A DNA stretch of 64,000 nt, taken from Desulfomonilia bacterium. Lineage in GTDB: Bacteria > Desulfobacterota > Desulfomonilia > UBA1062. Shown piece by piece: positions 1 through 9,255 of this stretch. Below the pieces are notes generated by a model that was not told where the DNA came from, did not search any database, and saw only the letters and a program-made list of their open reading frames with translations. Location: NCBI GenBank assembly GCA_036567785.1, contig DATCTV010000061.1, forward strand, positions 1 to 64,000, read 5' to 3'. Both the position numbers and the translations under genes were made by a program. Within the stretch, counting starts at the first letter, position 1, and every line of letters begins with the position of its first letter.

Positions 1-290
1 GGGCATTCCGCAAAAAGATAATCCGATGTTTTATCCCCTGGTAATTTTATCCCCAGGTAAATGAAAGGCAAACCTTATGGCTTCTGCTTGCCCCCCATTC
101 CCAAAAACAGCCAATACCTATTTGGGCAACAGGCCGTTTAACCTTGACAAATAAGGATATGCAAGAAGTTCGTTGAAAATAAGTTACTGCCGCTTATCAA
201 ACCTCGGTCGCTCCCTTATAATCAATCAGCCTTCTATTGATAAAATTGCAAATAATGCAGCCTGGATCAGTCAGTTGATGTGGCCTTTGA
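1..290. other. Left-edge noncoding stretch
   Basis: No convincing gene lies here on either strand. Near 31-58 there is an imperfect direct repeat: a 15-base unit, TTTATCCCC(T/A)GGTAA, occurs twice side by side. The rest is ordinary intergenic sequence downstream of the minus-strand epimerase gene, whose stop codon is at 291. It may include the end of a transcription unit that lies outside the window. Confidence 0.4.
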
Positions 291-1295
291 TCAGAAAAGT
301 TTCTGATCCAGAACCCACTGATATGTTTCTATAAGTGCGTCAAGTGCGCTCTTTTTGGGTTTGTAGCCGATGACCCTTGTTGCTTTTGATATGTCATAGT
401 CCCCTCCTGTAAGCGAAAACGGCAGGAGTTCCGCCGGTGTGTCGGTCATGGGCAGCGAGATGTCCAGTTTTACGGCAAGATACACAATCGGCGGCATGAT
501 CCAGTGCGGTATATGTGTAATTCTTGATTTGGAGCCGACAGCTTCGATGAAGCGGGAAAAGAACTCTCGTGTAGGTTCGGCAGGACCTGCGGAAATATTA
601 AAGGCCTCGCCGTCGGCCTCCTTTATTTCGTATGCGGCGATGAATGCATCCGCCACATCGGTTGCGGCAACTATGGTAAACGGGATATCCGGGCCGCCGG
701 GAAGAGGCAGCGGTTTGCCGTAATAGACGCGGCGCATCATGGAAAGCGCCGCCTTCTCATGATAGAAACCCGCACCCATGATCATGGGCATACGCATGAA
801 TGAAACCTTCAGACCGTGTTTTTTCCTGTAATCTAGCAGCATCTGCTCGCACTCCCATTTGTTGCGGCTGTAGGTTCCGGTAAACAGCTTGGGCGACTCC
901 TCATGAATTGGAAAATCCTTCTGAGCACCGTAGATTTCGATTGTAGAGGCGAAAATAAGCGCAGGAACGCCATGGCGCACGCATCCTTCCGCCACATTTT
1001 TAGTACCGCCCACATTTATCTGCCAGAAACCGTCTTTTGAAAGCCGGGCCTGCGGCATGCGGCCTGCCAGATGGAAGGCAACCGAGCATCCTCTGCAGGC
1101 TTCCATAACTAATCCGGCATCTGTGACACTGCCTTTTATGAAATCAACAGAGCCCAGATTTTCCGGAGGGGGAGAAAGATCAATAACTCGGACCTGCATT
1201 CCCCGATTCAACAAGGCTGAGACCAGATGACGGCCCAGCAGGCCGCTGCCTCCCGTCACCAGGGCTTTCAGTTCATTCGAATCATCTTGAGCCAT
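291..1295 (-). CDS. NAD(P)-dependent epimerase/dehydratase (extended SDR)
   Basis: This 334-residue protein is an extended short-chain dehydrogenase. The N-terminal Rossmann motif TGGSGLLG (about residues 14-21) binds NAD(P), and the catalytic pair is in YSRNK (YxxxK) near residue 142. The family acts on nucleotide sugars, sterols or flavonoid-type alcohols, and the substrate here cannot be read from sequence. The hydrophobic C-terminal part (HWIMPPIVYLAVKL) resembles the 3-beta-HSD/isomerase-like branch more than GalE. An AAAGGGAGG ribosome site lies just upstream of the ATG. It is divergent from the GGCT-like gene at 1376, so the 80-base gap must hold both promoters. Confidence 0.85.
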   Translation of the reverse strand: MAQDDSNELKALVTGGSGLLGRHLVSALLNRGMQVRVIDLSPPPENLGSVDFIKGSVTDAGLVMEACRGCSVAFHLAGRMPQARLSKDGFWQINVGGTKNVAEGCVRHGVPALIFASTIEIYGAQKDFPIHEESPKLFTGTYSRNKWECEQMLLDYRKKHGLKVSFMRMPMIMGAGFYHEKAALSMMRRVYYGKPLPLPGGPDIPFTIVAATDVADAFIAAYEIKEADGEAFNISAGPAEPTREFFSRFIEAVGSKSRITHIPHWIMPPIVYLAVKLDISLPMTDTPAELLPFSLTGGDYDISKATRVIGYKPKKSALDALIETYQWVLDQKLF

Positions 1296-1375
1296 ATAAA
1301 CCTCCCTTTACTTGACCATATTCAAATACTTGCATTATATTGGCAGACAACCGCTTTGTCAAAAAGGAGAATGCC

Positions 1376-1780
1376 ATGTTTGATCATGTCTGGGCAGAAG
1401 GACCGCTGAGCTTCATAATCGCCCCGCAGGACAACATCCCATCGCCGGATGTTCTGCAAAATGCCGAGCTCTATTTCGCCTGGGGCTATCTAATGAACCC
1501 CCGTTTTGTAATGAAGCTGCTCGGCCATGCCATCCCCATTGCGCCTGCCGTGCTCAAGGGATACCGCAGGGGGGAGTTTCTGAATAACGGCAAGCGCGAT
1601 TTCAATCTGATCCCTGACGAAAAGGGCGTGGTTATGGGGGTTGTCCTCATTTCTCCCAGTAAAGAGGATATTGTAAAACTCGATACATTCGAACAGGTCC
1701 CTAAGGTCATGGTCAAGCGCAGGATTGAAGTCATGACCGGAGACCTTGTGCGTGAGGCCAATACCTACATGAGGGTCTGA
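1376..1780 (+). CDS. Gamma-glutamylcyclotransferase-like (AIG2/GGCT fold) protein
   Basis: A 134-residue protein. The segment YFAWGYLMNP near residue 30 matches the YFxYGSNM-type phosphate/substrate loop of the GGCT/AIG2 fold, followed by LKGYRRGEF and GVVMGVVLISP, which are also typical of the fold. The ATG at 1376 is chosen because AAAAAGGAG lies directly upstream; an earlier in-frame codon at 1340 has no ribosome site. Family members cyclise gamma-glutamyl peptides or amines, but the glycine-serine of the usual YGSN loop is replaced here (WGYLMN), so catalytic activity is uncertain. Confidence 0.65.
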   Translation: MFDHVWAEGPLSFIIAPQDNIPSPDVLQNAELYFAWGYLMNPRFVMKLLGHAIPIAPAVLKGYRRGEFLNNGKRDFNLIPDEKGVVMGVVLISPSKEDIVKLDTFEQVPKVMVKRRIEVMTGDLVREANTYMRV

Positions 1781-1886
1781 GAATCGTTCATAATAACCGG
1801 CAAGGCGTCTGATGTTTTGCGTATCAGCGGACACCTTGCCTGATCCGGCTGACAGTTTTCAGGTACGGAGATTTTTAAAATATTTT

Positions 1887-1915
1887 TTGACACCCGGGTG
1901 CACTCACTTTATACT
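1887..1915 (+). promoter_or_regulatory. Sigma70-type promoter with a palindromic spacer
   Basis: TTGACA at 1887-1892 and TATACT at 1910-1915 are separated by exactly 17 bases, a near-consensus housekeeping promoter. It sits about 50 bases before the ATG at 1967. The perfect 10-base palindrome CACCCGGGTG (1891-1900) begins within the -35 box and runs into the spacer, where a repressor could block RNA polymerase. The promoter would drive the amidohydrolase, PMI-like and cupin genes. Confidence 0.7.
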
Positions 1916-1966
1916 TCCTTAATTGTGTAGTGGATTCATATCAATTTCAAATCAAGGAGACGAAGA

Positions 1967-2953
1967 ATGGCCAAAAAGAGGACTTACTACGAGCTTTCAA
2001 TGGAGAAAGAATGGCGCGAAGACACAAGGCGCGCGTACATCACGATAGAGTCCATGGGCGAATCTGTGCTTCTTCTCAAGGAGGACGATGTTCTCGAAGT
2101 GCTTGACGGCGCATACGACATGCACTGTCACGCATTTCCGGACCCTCTCATAGACACGGGCTGGGATCAGATCCAGGTCACGAAGGCGGCTACCGACATC
2201 GGTATGGGAGGAGTCGTTTTCAAGGCCCACACATTTCCTACGGCCGCGACAGTTCCTTTCGTCAATCAGGCGGTGGAAGCTTACGCAAAGGCTCTCGACA
2301 AAAAGCCGGCTCATGCATACGGCGGCATCGTCCTCAATAATTATGTGGGAGGCCTCAATCCCGAATCGGTCGAGATGTGCGCAAGACTTGGCGGCAAGGT
2401 GCTCTGGCTGCCGAGCCACGATTCGGCGCACCATAACCGGGTTATAGGCGAACCCGGCGGGATAGAGCTGCTTGACAAAAACGACATGCCTGTAAAAGCG
2501 CTTTATGAAATATTCGAGATAGCGGCCAAGCACGATATGATCGTTGATCCATGCCATGCAGGGACCAAGGAGAGATTCATCGTCGTAGAGCAGGCCAAAA
2601 AGCTGGGCGTGAAAAGGTTCATGATTACTCATCCCAACTGGAACGTTACCAAGATGACGCTCGAACAGGAGCGGGAGATAGGCAGAATGGGAGGGTTTAT
2701 AGGCCTCTTCTGCTATGGCGACATCCCGAACTTTAACAACCCGAACTGCGACCCCCTTTACGTGATCGAATGCATCAAAAAAGTAGGTCCCGACCGCTGT
2801 TTCATAGCATCCGATCTTGGAACCGTGGTCAATGTCCCGCCAGCGGAAGGCATGAAGCTATTCGTACGAATCCTCCTGGCAATGGGCATAAAAAAAGCCG
2901 ACATACGAAAGATGTGTGTGAACAACCCCAGGTATCTGCTGGGACTCGACTGA
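1967..2953 (+). CDS. Amidohydrolase-fold protein (DUF6282-like)
   Basis: This 328-residue protein has a metal-dependent hydrolase look. YDMHCHAFPDP near residue 50 gives the HxH metal motif after strand 1 of a TIM barrel. Later HAHTF-, PCHAGT- and THPNW-like segments could supply further metal ligands, with an acidic SDLG near the C terminus (ASDLGTVVNVPP). It resembles the family catalogued as DUF6282, whose substrate is unknown to me. The ATG follows AAGGAGACGAAG. It is the first gene after a strong promoter and lies 16 bases before a PMI-like gene, so a role in carbohydrate or carboxylate metabolism is a reasonable but unproven inference. Confidence 0.7.
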   Translation: MAKKRTYYELSMEKEWREDTRRAYITIESMGESVLLLKEDDVLEVLDGAYDMHCHAFPDPLIDTGWDQIQVTKAATDIGMGGVVFKAHTFPTAATVPFVNQAVEAYAKALDKKPAHAYGGIVLNNYVGGLNPESVEMCARLGGKVLWLPSHDSAHHNRVIGEPGGIELLDKNDMPVKALYEIFEIAAKHDMIVDPCHAGTKERFIVVEQAKKLGVKRFMITHPNWNVTKMTLEQEREIGRMGGFIGLFCYGDIPNFNNPNCDPLYVIECIKKVGPDRCFIASDLGTVVNVPPAEGMKLFVRILLAMGIKKADIRKMCVNNPRYLLGLD

Positions 2954-2969
2954 TTGGAGGCGGCTTGAC

Positions 2970-4064
2970 ATGGCCGGTAACCATCTGCTTAGAGATATTA
3001 TCAGGCGGCCGATTCCGCTTCCGTATCATCCCCTTTATCGTTTCTACAACGGCGGCGGGCTTGTGAGAAAATTCCGGGGTCTTCCGGATACAGGCGACGG
3101 CTGGTGGTCTGAGGACTGGGTAGGATCCTGCACGGTGGCAGGCAATAGAGGACCTGACGGTTTAGAACAGGGCCTCAGCACTGTGGAGGCCAACGGTGCA
3201 GGTACCGTCACACTCAAGAGCCTGGTTGATAGCTTTCCCGAAGAGATGATCGGCGCAGGTTTTGCAGAGCGCTTCGGAGCTGATATAGCATTTCTGGTCA
3301 AGATACTTTCGCCTGCCGGGCCGGTTCCCCTTCACATACACCCTGACAGGGCCTGGACAAGAAAAAATCTAAATTCCGGATTCAGCAAAGTGGAAGGATG
3401 GATACTTCTGGATACGCCCGGCGACGGCATCGAGCCGGCATATTTCGCAGCCGGCTTCAAGGACGGTGTGACCAGGGAATGGTTCCGCAGTATGGTTGAC
3501 AGCAAAAACGGGAAGGCTATGCGTGAAATGCTCCATCGTACCGAGGTTCATCCCGGTGAAGTGTATGTCGCCTACCCTGGAGTACCTCATTGTGTGGGTC
3601 CTCAGGTGCTTGCAATCGAGGTACAGGAGCCGACCGACCACATGGTCATCGCCGAGTGGGACGGTCTTGATGAAGCCGCTGCGACAATGGGTCTCGGATG
3701 GGACAGGGCGCTTGAGTTTGTCGATTTCATGCCGGTTGAAAAGGAGGCAGCTATTGCAAGGGCCCGCCAGCAGCCAATCATTCTGCGCGAGAAAGGGGAT
3801 AACCGCGAGACACGCCTTGTCAATCCAGACGTGCTCGATTATTTCGACGTCACCCGTCTCGATGTGTCGGATGAGATTGCGATTGAAGACAACCGCTTCT
3901 CGATTGACATCGTCATTGAAGGAACAGGTGCGATAGAGGGCGATTTCGGCAAAATACCTGTCCGAAGAGGCGAGGCGTTCGCCTGCGCCGCATCTCTGGG
4001 ACACCGTTTTCAAGCCCAGGGAAAACCGCTTACTATCGTGCGCTGCATGGGGCCGCTCATCTGA
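2970..4064 (+). CDS. Class I mannose-6-phosphate isomerase-like cupin protein
   Basis: A 364-residue cupin-type protein related to type I phosphomannose isomerases. The metal-binding segment PLHIHPDRAW (about residue 113) corresponds to the QxHPD-type zinc motif. A second metal cluster lies in VHPGEVYVAYPGVPHCVG (about residue 194), and the C-terminal part forms a further small cupin domain. The enzyme would interconvert a phosphorylated aldose and ketose in the cytoplasm, but sugar specificity cannot be assigned. It is co-directional and close to the amidohydrolase upstream and a small cupin downstream, which together look like a sugar-processing operon. Confidence 0.7.
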   Translation: MAGNHLLRDIIRRPIPLPYHPLYRFYNGGGLVRKFRGLPDTGDGWWSEDWVGSCTVAGNRGPDGLEQGLSTVEANGAGTVTLKSLVDSFPEEMIGAGFAERFGADIAFLVKILSPAGPVPLHIHPDRAWTRKNLNSGFSKVEGWILLDTPGDGIEPAYFAAGFKDGVTREWFRSMVDSKNGKAMREMLHRTEVHPGEVYVAYPGVPHCVGPQVLAIEVQEPTDHMVIAEWDGLDEAAATMGLGWDRALEFVDFMPVEKEAAIARARQQPIILREKGDNRETRLVNPDVLDYFDVTRLDVSDEIAIEDNRFSIDIVIEGTGAIEGDFGKIPVRRGEAFACAASLGHRFQAQGKPLTIVRCMGPLI

Positions 4065-4127
4065 GAAGTAATATTTGATAAATCAAATGCAGTCAAAACT
4101 GGACATAATTAACTGGAGGTTGAAAAT

Positions 4128-4583
4128 ATGCCGGTAAGAAAGTTCAAGTCATCCATCAGCGAAGGAATCCTCAAGCCTGAGTTCATTTACGTGAAGGATG
4201 GGGTTACGACCTTCGAGTGCAGGGAACTCATTTCGGAAGAGGCGAGCGGGGCAAAGAATGTATGCATTTTCAGGGCGGTTTTCGGGCCTCGCGAAGAACA
4301 TTCCAAACACGTTCATACGAACTGCGATGAAATCGTATATTGCGTGAAAGGACGCGGCGCCGAAGGAATAGAAGTAAGCGAAGGTGTATGGAAAGAGTTT
4401 GAATACGTGCCGGGAGTGATCATGCATCTTCCGAAAGGAACTGCCCACTACACCAGAAATCCCGACTATTTCGAGAACCTGGAGTTGATAGGGATTTTCC
4501 TCGGCGTTCCCAACATGGACAAGAAGACGACAGGGTACAAGTCAAAAGGGAAGGTTCTGAAGTCCGAGAAAGTGATAGTATAG
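4128..4583 (+). CDS. Single-domain cupin protein
   Basis: A 151-residue protein with the two cupin motifs. EEHSKHVHTNCDEIVYCVKG (about residues 57-76) gives the HxH...E ligands, and LPKGTAHYTRN (about residue 104) gives the later histidine. Such proteins are metal-dependent isomerases, dioxygenases or small-molecule sensors. A ribosome site (CTGGAGG) precedes the ATG. It is the last gene of the run that begins at 1967. The exact role is unknown. Confidence 0.75.
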   Translation: MPVRKFKSSISEGILKPEFIYVKDGVTTFECRELISEEASGAKNVCIFRAVFGPREEHSKHVHTNCDEIVYCVKGRGAEGIEVSEGVWKEFEYVPGVIMHLPKGTAHYTRNPDYFENLELIGIFLGVPNMDKKTTGYKSKGKVLKSEKVIV

Positions 4584-4626
4584 AAACTCCTGCTACATAA
4601 TACATGACAAATTCAATATATTTCTG

Positions 4627-4738
4627 ACAGGGCGTCAGAACAAATTTTCGCTTCACAAAAATTGACGTACCTAAGGTACGCCCGAAGGATGAGGGCTATC
4701 TGCCCGAATCAACGGTATGCGCAGTTATTATGCCCTGT
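4627..4738. repeat. Palindromic element R1 (ACAGGGC...GCCCTGT)
   Basis: A 112-base element bounded by inverted ends ACAGGGCGTCAGAAC and ATGCCCTGT, with a central hairpin CGTACC-TAA-GGTACG near 4665-4680. Its reverse complement aligns with R2 at 37367 (shared ATAACTGCGCATACC at one end and TTTGTTCTGACGCCCTG at the other). The right end overlaps the last codons of the GH4 gene, so Asn-Arg-Ala-stop of that protein is encoded by repeat sequence. No transposase is present, so it is a non-autonomous (MITE-like) or REP-like element. Confidence 0.8.
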
Positions 4739-6053
4739 TTTTAAACTGCGGCAGGTACTCTGCATGCGCCTCAAGCATCTCATCCAGCAGGTTCCCGGCC
4801 TCTTCTATCGTGAGTTTCCCTGCGACGAAAGGATCGAGTTCAAAGGCCTGCTGCGCAATCTTCCTGTCTCCCGTAAGTGCGGCGTCAAGCGTCAATTCCT
4901 GAACCGCGAGATGATGCCTCAAATGCGCCGCAAGGGCTTCAGGCAAAGCCCCAACATGAACCGGGAGAACGCCATAACGGTTGACCAGAGTGGAAACTTC
5001 CACAATGGCTTCATTGGGCAGATTATCGATCGCCCCGTGGTTGGGAACGTTGAGTACATGGACCTCGCCCCGGTTCTCCACGATTGATTCCATCACTTCC
5101 ACAACCTGCACAGGTTCGATTTCCGGTATGTCATCAAGGCAGGCCTCTTCCTCCCCGCAAATCCACCTGTTCACCATGGCCTCCCATTGTACGATTACAT
5201 CCCGTTCGACTTCGAGGTCATGGACGGGATTGTCATACTTCATGTTAAGGTTCTGTACCCTGCCTTCATATGTATCGTCCAGCTTGCAGATAGAGGGGAA
5301 GAATTCCGTCCAGTGAGGCCATGCGATGGGAAGGACGCCGTATGTTTCTATGCACCAGCGGATGACCGGTTGGTCGGATTCCTTAAGTATCATGGGGATT
5401 GCGCTGCGGCCGTCTTTGAAGAGCAGTTCGGGGATGCATGCGCAGTGGTTGATCCCGGCAGCCAGCGGCGGCAGGGCGAGTTCTTCAGGCTCCACCCCGG
5501 CCCAGCCCGCCAGAAAATCCGCATCGCGCACATAGACCCCGTTCGTGCAGATGCTTATGGCATTGACACGTGTCTCCCTGCGCATTGCCCGGCACAGAAC
5601 CGTAGCAGGATTGGTGTAGTTGAAGAGTATGGCGTCAGGAGAGACCTCCTGAAGGTCTTTACAGACCTCGACCAGCGGGGTGACATGCCTGAATGCACGC
5701 ATTATACCGCCCGGGCCGACAGAGTCGCCGATTGGCTGGCAGATTCCATATTTTGCCGGGATCTCGAGATCCTTTTCCCAGGCGTCATATCCGCCAACGG
5801 AAATGGCAGCGATGACAAAGTCCGCCCCCGAAAGGGATTCGCGACGGTTAGTAGTGCTCTTTATTATAAGCTGAGCCCCGGTTTTTTCCACAAGCAGCCT
5901 GCCCAGCGTTTCCATCAACTCGAGACGGTGAGGGTCTATATCCATCAGCATGATTGTGCTTCCCTGAAAGGTTTCAGACTTGATGAAAAGGGAGATCAAT
6001 TGGGGTGTGAAAATACTGCTTCCTCCGCCGACGACAGTGATCTTAAAGGCCAT
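4728..6053 (-). CDS. Glycoside hydrolase family 4 (6-phospho-glucosidase/galactosidase type)
   Basis: A 441-residue GH4 enzyme. These use NAD+ and a divalent metal to oxidise C3 of the sugar, eliminate the aglycone and reduce again. The N-terminal GGGSSIFTP motif (residues 9-17) binds NAD. Cys169 (ISICTNG) and His203 (GINH) match the family's metal ligands, and VGPGG at 112-116 is characteristic. Length fits the family (about 430-470). Whether the substrate is phosphorylated cannot be told here; no PTS genes are nearby. The C-terminal three residues and stop lie inside repeat R1. It may share metabolism with the PMI-like gene convergent to it. Confidence 0.88.
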   Translation of the reverse strand: MAFKITVVGGGSSIFTPQLISLFIKSETFQGSTIMLMDIDPHRLELMETLGRLLVEKTGAQLIIKSTTNRRESLSGADFVIAAISVGGYDAWEKDLEIPAKYGICQPIGDSVGPGGIMRAFRHVTPLVEVCKDLQEVSPDAILFNYTNPATVLCRAMRRETRVNAISICTNGVYVRDADFLAGWAGVEPEELALPPLAAGINHCACIPELLFKDGRSAIPMILKESDQPVIRWCIETYGVLPIAWPHWTEFFPSICKLDDTYEGRVQNLNMKYDNPVHDLEVERDVIVQWEAMVNRWICGEEEACLDDIPEIEPVQVVEVMESIVENRGEVHVLNVPNHGAIDNLPNEAIVEVSTLVNRYGVLPVHVGALPEALAAHLRHHLAVQELTLDAALTGDRKIAQQAFELDPFVAGKLTIEEAGNLLDEMLEAHAEYLPQFKNRA

Positions 6054-6186
6054 CGAACTCTCCTTGATTGAATTTTCAAAGAATACTTTCCAAACTCGCC
6101 AAGTATAGGGAAATGCATGCGGGGTGTCAATTAATGAAGACCGGACAACGGATAATTTTCAAGGCATAAACTTAAATGATTATTAT

Positions 6187-6262
6187 TGGTGGAGCCGAAG
6201 GGGATCGAACCCTCGACCTCATGAATGCCATTCATGCGCTCTCCCAACTGAGCTACGGCCCC
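6187..6262 (-). tRNA. tRNA-Ala (GGC)
   Basis: The complement reads as a complete cloverleaf of 76 bases. It has an acceptor stem GGGGCCG/CGGCTCC, a D stem GCTC/GAGC, an anticodon stem CATGA/TCATG around the loop ATGGCAT (anticodon GGC, alanine), a T arm with GTTCGATC, and an encoded 3' CCA. The first acceptor pair is G-C and there is one G-T pair in the acceptor stem. Confidence 0.96.
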
Positions 6263-6434
6263 ACACTGTCAGGATAGTGCTTGTGGGTAGCATATAAAAA
6301 ACCGTATTTGCAACAATAAATTGATTTCCGGAACAGGTAATGTCCTTAGATTAATTGGCCTTAGCGGTTGCTTCTTGTCATGAAAAATGGCCTGTGATAG
6401 ACAATTATAATATTAAGAAATCAAGGGGGACAAT

Positions 6435-7184
6435 ATGTCCGGTCACAATAAGTGGAGTACCATCAAACATAAGAAAGGGGCGGCTGACGCTAAAAGAGGC
6501 CAGCTCTTCAGCAAGCTGATCAAGGAAATTACTGTGGCTGCAAGAATGGGCGGAGGAGACCTGACGTCCAATGCCCGTTTAAGAACCGCCGTATTGACGG
6601 CAAGAGCAGCCAATATGCCAAAGGACAACATAGACAGGGCTATCAAAAAGGGTACGGGCGAACTCGAAGGATTCAACCTTGAGGAATTCTCATACGAAGG
6701 ATACGGCCCCGGCGGAGTGGCCATTATGCTTTCAGTGCTGACTGACAACAAAAACAGGGCTGTTGCGGATATAAGGCATCTCTTTGCGAAATATAACGGG
6801 AACCTGGGAGAGAACGGATGCGTCGCCTGGATGTTCGACAAAAAGGGAGTGATAGTCGTAGAAAAAAGTGCAGTCGATGAAGACACACTTTATGACATAG
6901 CGCTCGGCGTGGGTGCTGATGATATAAGCGACCAGGGAGAAAGCTTTGAGATACTTACAGAACCTTCCATGCTCGAAGATGTAAGGGCCGCACTTGAGGA
7001 GAAAAATATCGCATATACAAGTGCGGAAGTCTCGATGATTCCCAAGGATACCGTTAAAGTGACAGGCAAAAGCGCCCAGCAGGTGCTCAAGCTGATGAGC
7101 CTGCTCGAAGACCATGACGATATACAGTCCGTATCTTCCAATTTCGATATCGACGACGAGGAAATGGCTCAATTCCAAGGATAA
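6435..7184 (+). CDS. YebC/PmpR-family DNA-binding regulator or translation factor
   Basis: A 249-residue protein with the family's hallmark start [15 protein letters not shown] and the conserved [10 protein letters not shown] segment (about residues 93-102). Length and order fit the whole family (usually 235-250). YebC proteins have been described as transcriptional regulators and, more recently, as translation factors for difficult stretches such as polyproline. It sits directly before ruvC, with the ruvC ATG immediately after its stop, an arrangement widely seen in bacteria. AAGGGGG precedes the ATG. Confidence 0.93.
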   Translation: MSGHNKWSTIKHKKGAADAKRGQLFSKLIKEITVAARMGGGDLTSNARLRTAVLTARAANMPKDNIDRAIKKGTGELEGFNLEEFSYEGYGPGGVAIMLSVLTDNKNRAVADIRHLFAKYNGNLGENGCVAWMFDKKGVIVVEKSAVDEDTLYDIALGVGADDISDQGESFEILTEPSMLEDVRAALEEKNIAYTSAEVSMIPKDTVKVTGKSAQQVLKLMSLLEDHDDIQSVSSNFDIDDEEMAQFQG

Positions 7185-7673
7185 ATGATTATCTGCGCCT
7201 TTGATCCGGGTACGCACTGCACAGGATACGGGGTTCTGGATATCGGGTGTAATTCGGTTAAACACATTGCTCACGGTACGATAAAGCCAAAATCCGAAGG
7301 GCTTTCGGAAAGGCTTAAGGAAATCCATCTCTGCGTGAAATCCATTCTGGAAAAATACAAACCGGCCGAAGCGGCGATAGAAACTTCTTTTTATGCGGTT
7401 AATGCCCAGACAGCGCTCAAGCTCGGCCAGGCAAGGGGCGTGATCATACTGGCAGCAACCCTTATGGACCTGCCTGTTTTTGAATACACGCCTACCGAAA
7501 TCAAGAAGGCCACTTGCGGATACGGCCATGCCGGGAAGGATCAGATCAGCGACATGGTTGCCATGCTGCTCGGCATGAAGAAAAAGTCGATCAGCTCAAA
7601 GGATGCTACGGACGCCCTTGCAGTGGGAATCTGCCACGGCGCATCCAGGAGGATAAGGAGGCTGACGCCGTGA
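7185..7673 (+). CDS. ruvC: Holliday junction endonuclease RuvC
   Basis: A 162-residue RuvC resolvase that nicks Holliday junctions symmetrically, working with RuvAB in recombinational repair. The acidic active site is visible: Asp7 in FDPGTHCTGYG, Glu67 in AIETSF and the C-terminal DATDALAVG with two Asp residues. The ATG comes directly after the YebC stop. Its own stop overlaps the GTG of ruvA, so the genes are translationally coupled. Confidence 0.95.
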   Translation: MIICAFDPGTHCTGYGVLDIGCNSVKHIAHGTIKPKSEGLSERLKEIHLCVKSILEKYKPAEAAIETSFYAVNAQTALKLGQARGVIILAATLMDLPVFEYTPTEIKKATCGYGHAGKDQISDMVAMLLGMKKKSISSKDATDALAVGICHGASRRIRRLTP

Positions 7674-8233
7674 TAAGTTTATTGAAAGGTGAAGTTTACA
7701 GCGTTGTGCCGGGCAGCCTTACGGTACTGGCCGGCGGTGTCGGCTATCTCGTCAACATACCGGCCGGTGCTGAAATCACCCTTAAGCCGGGACACGAGAT
7801 AACCATTTCGACCGTACTGATTTCAAGGGAAGATTCTCTTGAACTTTACGGTTTTCCGGATCCCAGACAGAAGGAGATGTTCTCGCTCCTGATAGGCGTT
7901 TCGGGCGTCGGGCCGAAAACGGCGATGAACATAATTTCCGGCACCGAGCCGAACAGATTTCTGGATGAGGTCGTGAATGAGAACATTAACTATCTCTGTT
8001 CTCTTCCCGGTATTGGCAGGAAAAGCGCGCAGCGCATAGTGCTTGAACTGAAGGAAAAGATCATGAAACATTATCCGCGTCAGGCAAGAGGTGTACAGGC
8101 GCCATCCGAGGACGCGGTTCAGGCGCTCATTGCGCTCGGCTATTCTGACAGTCAGGCCAGGAAAGCGGTTGCGGGGATAAAATCGGATAATGTCGAGGAA
8201 ATAATAAGGGCGGCGCTTAAGGAAATGTTATGA
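7670..8233 (+). CDS. ruvA: Holliday junction branch-migration protein RuvA
   Basis: A 187-residue RuvA, the tetrameric DNA-binding subunit that loads RuvB on Holliday junctions. The OB-fold begins LKGEVYSV; two helix-hairpin-helix motifs follow ([10 protein letters not shown] about residue 72 and [13 protein letters not shown] about residue 107), and domain III is at the C terminus. Translation most likely starts at GTG 7670, which overlaps the ruvC stop; the preceding AGGAGGATAAGGAGG stretch supplies ribosome sites. The longer open frame upstream lies within ruvC and is not coding. Confidence 0.95.
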   Translation: MISLLKGEVYSVVPGSLTVLAGGVGYLVNIPAGAEITLKPGHEITISTVLISREDSLELYGFPDPRQKEMFSLLIGVSGVGPKTAMNIISGTEPNRFLDEVVNENINYLCSLPGIGRKSAQRIVLELKEKIMKHYPRQARGVQAPSEDAVQALIALGYSDSQARKAVAGIKSDNVEEIIRAALKEML

Positions 8234-9255
8234 GCAAGGATGAATTGACAGGCAAGATAATGGACCGCGACGAGGCGGATTTCGAGTCAAACATAAGGCC
8301 GAAAACGCTCAAGGAATATGTCGGTCAGGATGCACTTAAGGCCAACCTCGATATATTCATCAAGGCGTCGCGCTCAAGGGGCGAGCCTCTTGACCACTGT
8401 CTGTTCTATGGTCCGCCGGGCTTGGGCAAAACCACGCTCGCCTATATCATTGCAAACGAGCTGGAAGTGAACATCAAGGTAACGAGCGGACCTGCAATTG
8501 AAAAATCAGGCGATCTCGCCGCAATACTCACCAACCTTGAAAAGGGCGATGTGCTGTTCATCGATGAAATCCACAGGCTTGGTTCTGCTGTCGAGGAGAT
8601 ACTTTATCCGGCAATGGAGGAATTCAAACTCGATATCGTAATAGGACAGGGACCGTCGGCTAGGTCGATAAGGATCGACCTGTGTCCGTTCACGCTGGTT
8701 GCGGCTACAACCCGTGCGGGCAGGATTACGTCGCCCTTGAGAGACAGGTTCGGAATAATAGGCCATCTTGAATTTTATACAAGAGATGAACTTGCGCATA
8801 TACTTAAAAGGTCGGCAAGAATCCTCGGGATTGAGGCGGATGAAAAAGGGCTCGATGAAATCGCCCACAGGTCGCGCGGGACCCCGAGGATAGCAAACAG
8901 GCTTTTAAGAAGGGTGCGCGACTTTGCAGACGTGATGGGCGACGGGATGATAAGGCATGATATTGCGGACACGGCCCTGACCAGACTGGATATTGACGCA
9001 ACAGGTCTCGACAGGATGGATCGCAGGATCCTTGAAGTGATGATACGGCAGTTCGGCGGCGGACCAGTCGGTATCGATTCTCTGTCTGCGGCAATCGGTG
9101 AAGACAAGGATACCATAGAGGACGTTTACGAGCCTTTCCTCATACAGAACGGCTATGTTAACAGAACCCCCAGGGGCAGACAGGCGGCGGCCAAGGCGTA
9201 CAAGCATCTTAATATAAAACGACCAAGACAGATGGAGGTTCTTGAAGATGAGTAA
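8230..9255 (+). CDS. ruvB: Holliday junction helicase RuvB
   Basis: A 341-residue AAA+ motor that drives branch migration with RuvA. Walker [10 protein letters not shown] is at about residues 58-66, Walker [10 protein letters not shown] follows, and the sensor region has AATTRAGRI and RDRFG arginine finger. The C-terminal winged helix contains GGGPVG and RTPRGR. The ATG overlaps the ruvA stop by four bases (ATGA). Length is typical (330-350). Confidence 0.97.
   Translation: MSKDELTGKIMDRDEADFESNIRPKTLKEYVGQDALKANLDIFIKASRSRGEPLDHCLFYGPPGLGKTTLAYIIANELEVNIKVTSGPAIEKSGDLAAILTNLEKGDVLFIDEIHRLGSAVEEILYPAMEEFKLDIVIGQGPSARSIRIDLCPFTLVAATTRAGRITSPLRDRFGIIGHLEFYTRDELAHILKRSARILGIEADEKGLDEIAHRSRGTPRIANRLLRRVRDFADVMGDGMIRHDIADTALTRLDIDATGLDRMDRRILEVMIRQFGGGPVGIDSLSAAIGEDKDTIEDVYEPFLIQNGYVNRTPRGRQAAAKAYKHLNIKRPRQMEVLEDE

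Noticed and set aside
1778-1843. Possible UGA read-through of the GGCT-like protein to the next TGA
   Set aside because: The stop is not at a cysteine-like site, the extension has no family match and the first protein already has normal length.
4662-5087. Plus-strand ORF opposite the GH4 gene
   Set aside because: It is a shadow of the GH4 gene; no ribosome site and no recognisable motif.
7514-7669. A longer RuvA start upstream
   Set aside because: That part lies inside ruvC in another frame and has no RuvA similarity; GTG 7670 begins the OB fold.
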